Assembly (NCBI RefSeq): GCF_006538885.1
Contig: NZ_BJLY01000003.1
Span: 248,001 to 312,000, forward strand
DNA length: 64,000 nucleotides
DNA from: Gluconobacter roseus NBRC 3990
GTDB taxonomy: Bacteria; Pseudomonadota; Alphaproteobacteria; Acetobacterales; Acetobacteraceae
Direction: 5' to 3'
A program made the translations under genes and the position numbers. Below are positions 63,336 through 64,000 of the stretch, piece by piece. Within the stretch, counting starts at the first letter, position 1. Every line of letters begins with the position of its first letter. The notes beneath the pieces were generated by a model. The model was not told the DNA's origin and did no database searches. It saw nothing but the letters and a program-made list of their open reading frames with translations.

Positions 63336-64000
63336 CAGATCACCTTCGCTTCTGTCTTGAGCTTCTCGACCAGTTCGGCCGCGCTGTTCACCTTCACGCC
63401 TTCCTTGCGCTCGGACGGCTCGGCCACGGAGACCACCGTCAGGCGCGAGGCCGTATCGACGCCGAGGCTGTCGATTTCGATCGTCTCAAGCGGCTTCTTG
63501 CGGGCCTTCATGATGTTCGGCAGGGACGCATAGCGCGGCTCGTTGAGGCGCAGATCCGCCGTGATCACGGCCGGGAGCGTGAGAGACACGACTTCCGTAC
63601 CACCGTCGATTTCGCGGGCGACTTCGACGCGACCATCGGCAACCGTCACGGCACTTGCGAACGTGCCCTGCGGCCAGCCAAGCTTGGCGGCCAGGATCTG
63701 GCCCGTGGCGTTCATGTCGTCGTCGATTGCCTGCTTGCCCATGCAGATCAGGCCGGCTTCCTCGCGCGTGGCGATGGCCTTGAGCACGTTGGCCACGGCG
63801 CGCGGCTCAAGCGTCTCGTCCGTGCGGACGAGAATGGCGCGGTCCGCACCCATGGCCATGGCCGTACGCAGAACGTCCTGCGCGGCCTGTGCGCCAATGG
63901 TCACGGCCACGACTTCTTTTGCGGCGCCCTTTTCACGCAGGCGTACCGCTTCTTCGACCGCGATTTCGTCGAACGGATTCATGGACATTTTCACGCCCTG
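63335..64000 (-). CDS. etfB: Electron transfer flavoprotein beta subunit (5' end beyond the window)
   Basis: About 220 of the usual 250 residues are visible; the frame stays open to base 64000 (…[18 protein letters not shown]), so the start is outside. Typical parts are [33 protein letters not shown] and [15 protein letters not shown], an AMP/FAD-site motif. It forms the heterodimeric ETF with EtfA. No truncation or frameshift is visible apart from the window edge. Confidence 0.95.
   Translation of the reverse strand, partial: QGVKMSMNPFDEIAVEEAVRLREKGAAKEVVAVTIGAQAAQDVLRTAMAMGADRAILVRTDETLEPRAVANVLKAIATREEAGLICMGKQAIDDDMNATGQILAAKLGWPQGTFASAVTVADGRVEVAREIDGGTEVVSLTLPAVITADLRLNEPRYASLPNIMKARKKPLETIEIDSLGVDTASRLTVVSVAEPSERKEGVKVNSAAELVEKLKTEAKVI

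Overview
The window is 64 kb of high-GC alphaproteobacterial chromosome. A GH68 levansucrase, an orphan 2-oxoglutarate dehydrogenase E1, a Hint-domain exoprotein and an autotransporter-type heptosyltransferase point to an acetic acid bacterium (Acetobacteraceae), most likely Gluconobacter or a close relative. That assignment comes from gene content and protein recognition, not from a database search. No phage, transposase, CRISPR array or rRNA was seen; there are two tRNAs (Lys-TTT, Pro-CGG). Some small genes only became visible when the intergenic DNA was read directly.

Layout: 1-4 kb holds the end of a sugar MFS transporter, ugd and an AsmA-like protein. 4.1-7.9 kb is a phosphate-starvation locus: an OprP/OprO-like porin and an orphan pstS diverge from a region with good Pho boxes on both strands, with a haem-binding-like gene after the porin. 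8-13.7 kb holds a Bcr/CflA efflux gene, a 45-aa membrane protein, a DUF2721 protein, an overlapping pair encoding an exported creatininase-family protein and a beta-propeller, a probable orphan CdiI-type immunity gene and two small membrane proteins. 13.9-23.4 kb holds a large MscS-family channel, an HxlR regulator divergent from a PRISE-type SDR, a DsbD/ScsB-like reductase, a cupin whose ribosome-binding site is complementary to its own leader, and a TonB-dependent receptor.

23.6-31.9 kb is a purine-degradation block. A LysR regulator diverges from a five-gene operon: FAD monooxygenase (the only candidate urate hydroxylase here), puuE, uraD, uraH and an NCS2 purine permease. A DUF3034 outer-membrane protein and guanine deaminase lie on the opposite strand. 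Together they would take guanine to xanthine and urate to allantoate; xanthine dehydrogenase and allantoate breakdown are not in the window.

32-50 kb holds a BAHT-type heptosyltransferase, trhO, a frameshifted membrane protease-like gene, uvrA/ssb, a small lipoprotein, cyclophilin, coaD, gyrA, the 1017-aa Hint exoprotein made of two long repeats, a second TonB receptor, arfB, tRNA-Lys and a 53-aa lipoprotein. 50.6-64 kb holds sucA, an alpha/beta hydrolase, a broken exported gene, a 2OG-Fe(II) oxygenase, asd-murQ, a host-attachment family protein, a 43-aa membrane protein, hemH, the levansucrase with a structured upstream region, tRNA-Pro, lepB and etfBA (etfB runs off the window).

The signals most worth following are the sequestered ribosome-binding site of the cupin gene, the promoter-hairpin-terminator unit upstream of the levansucrase, the non-canonical urate hydroxylase candidate, and the Hint exoprotein with the heptosyltransferase as its possible modifier.
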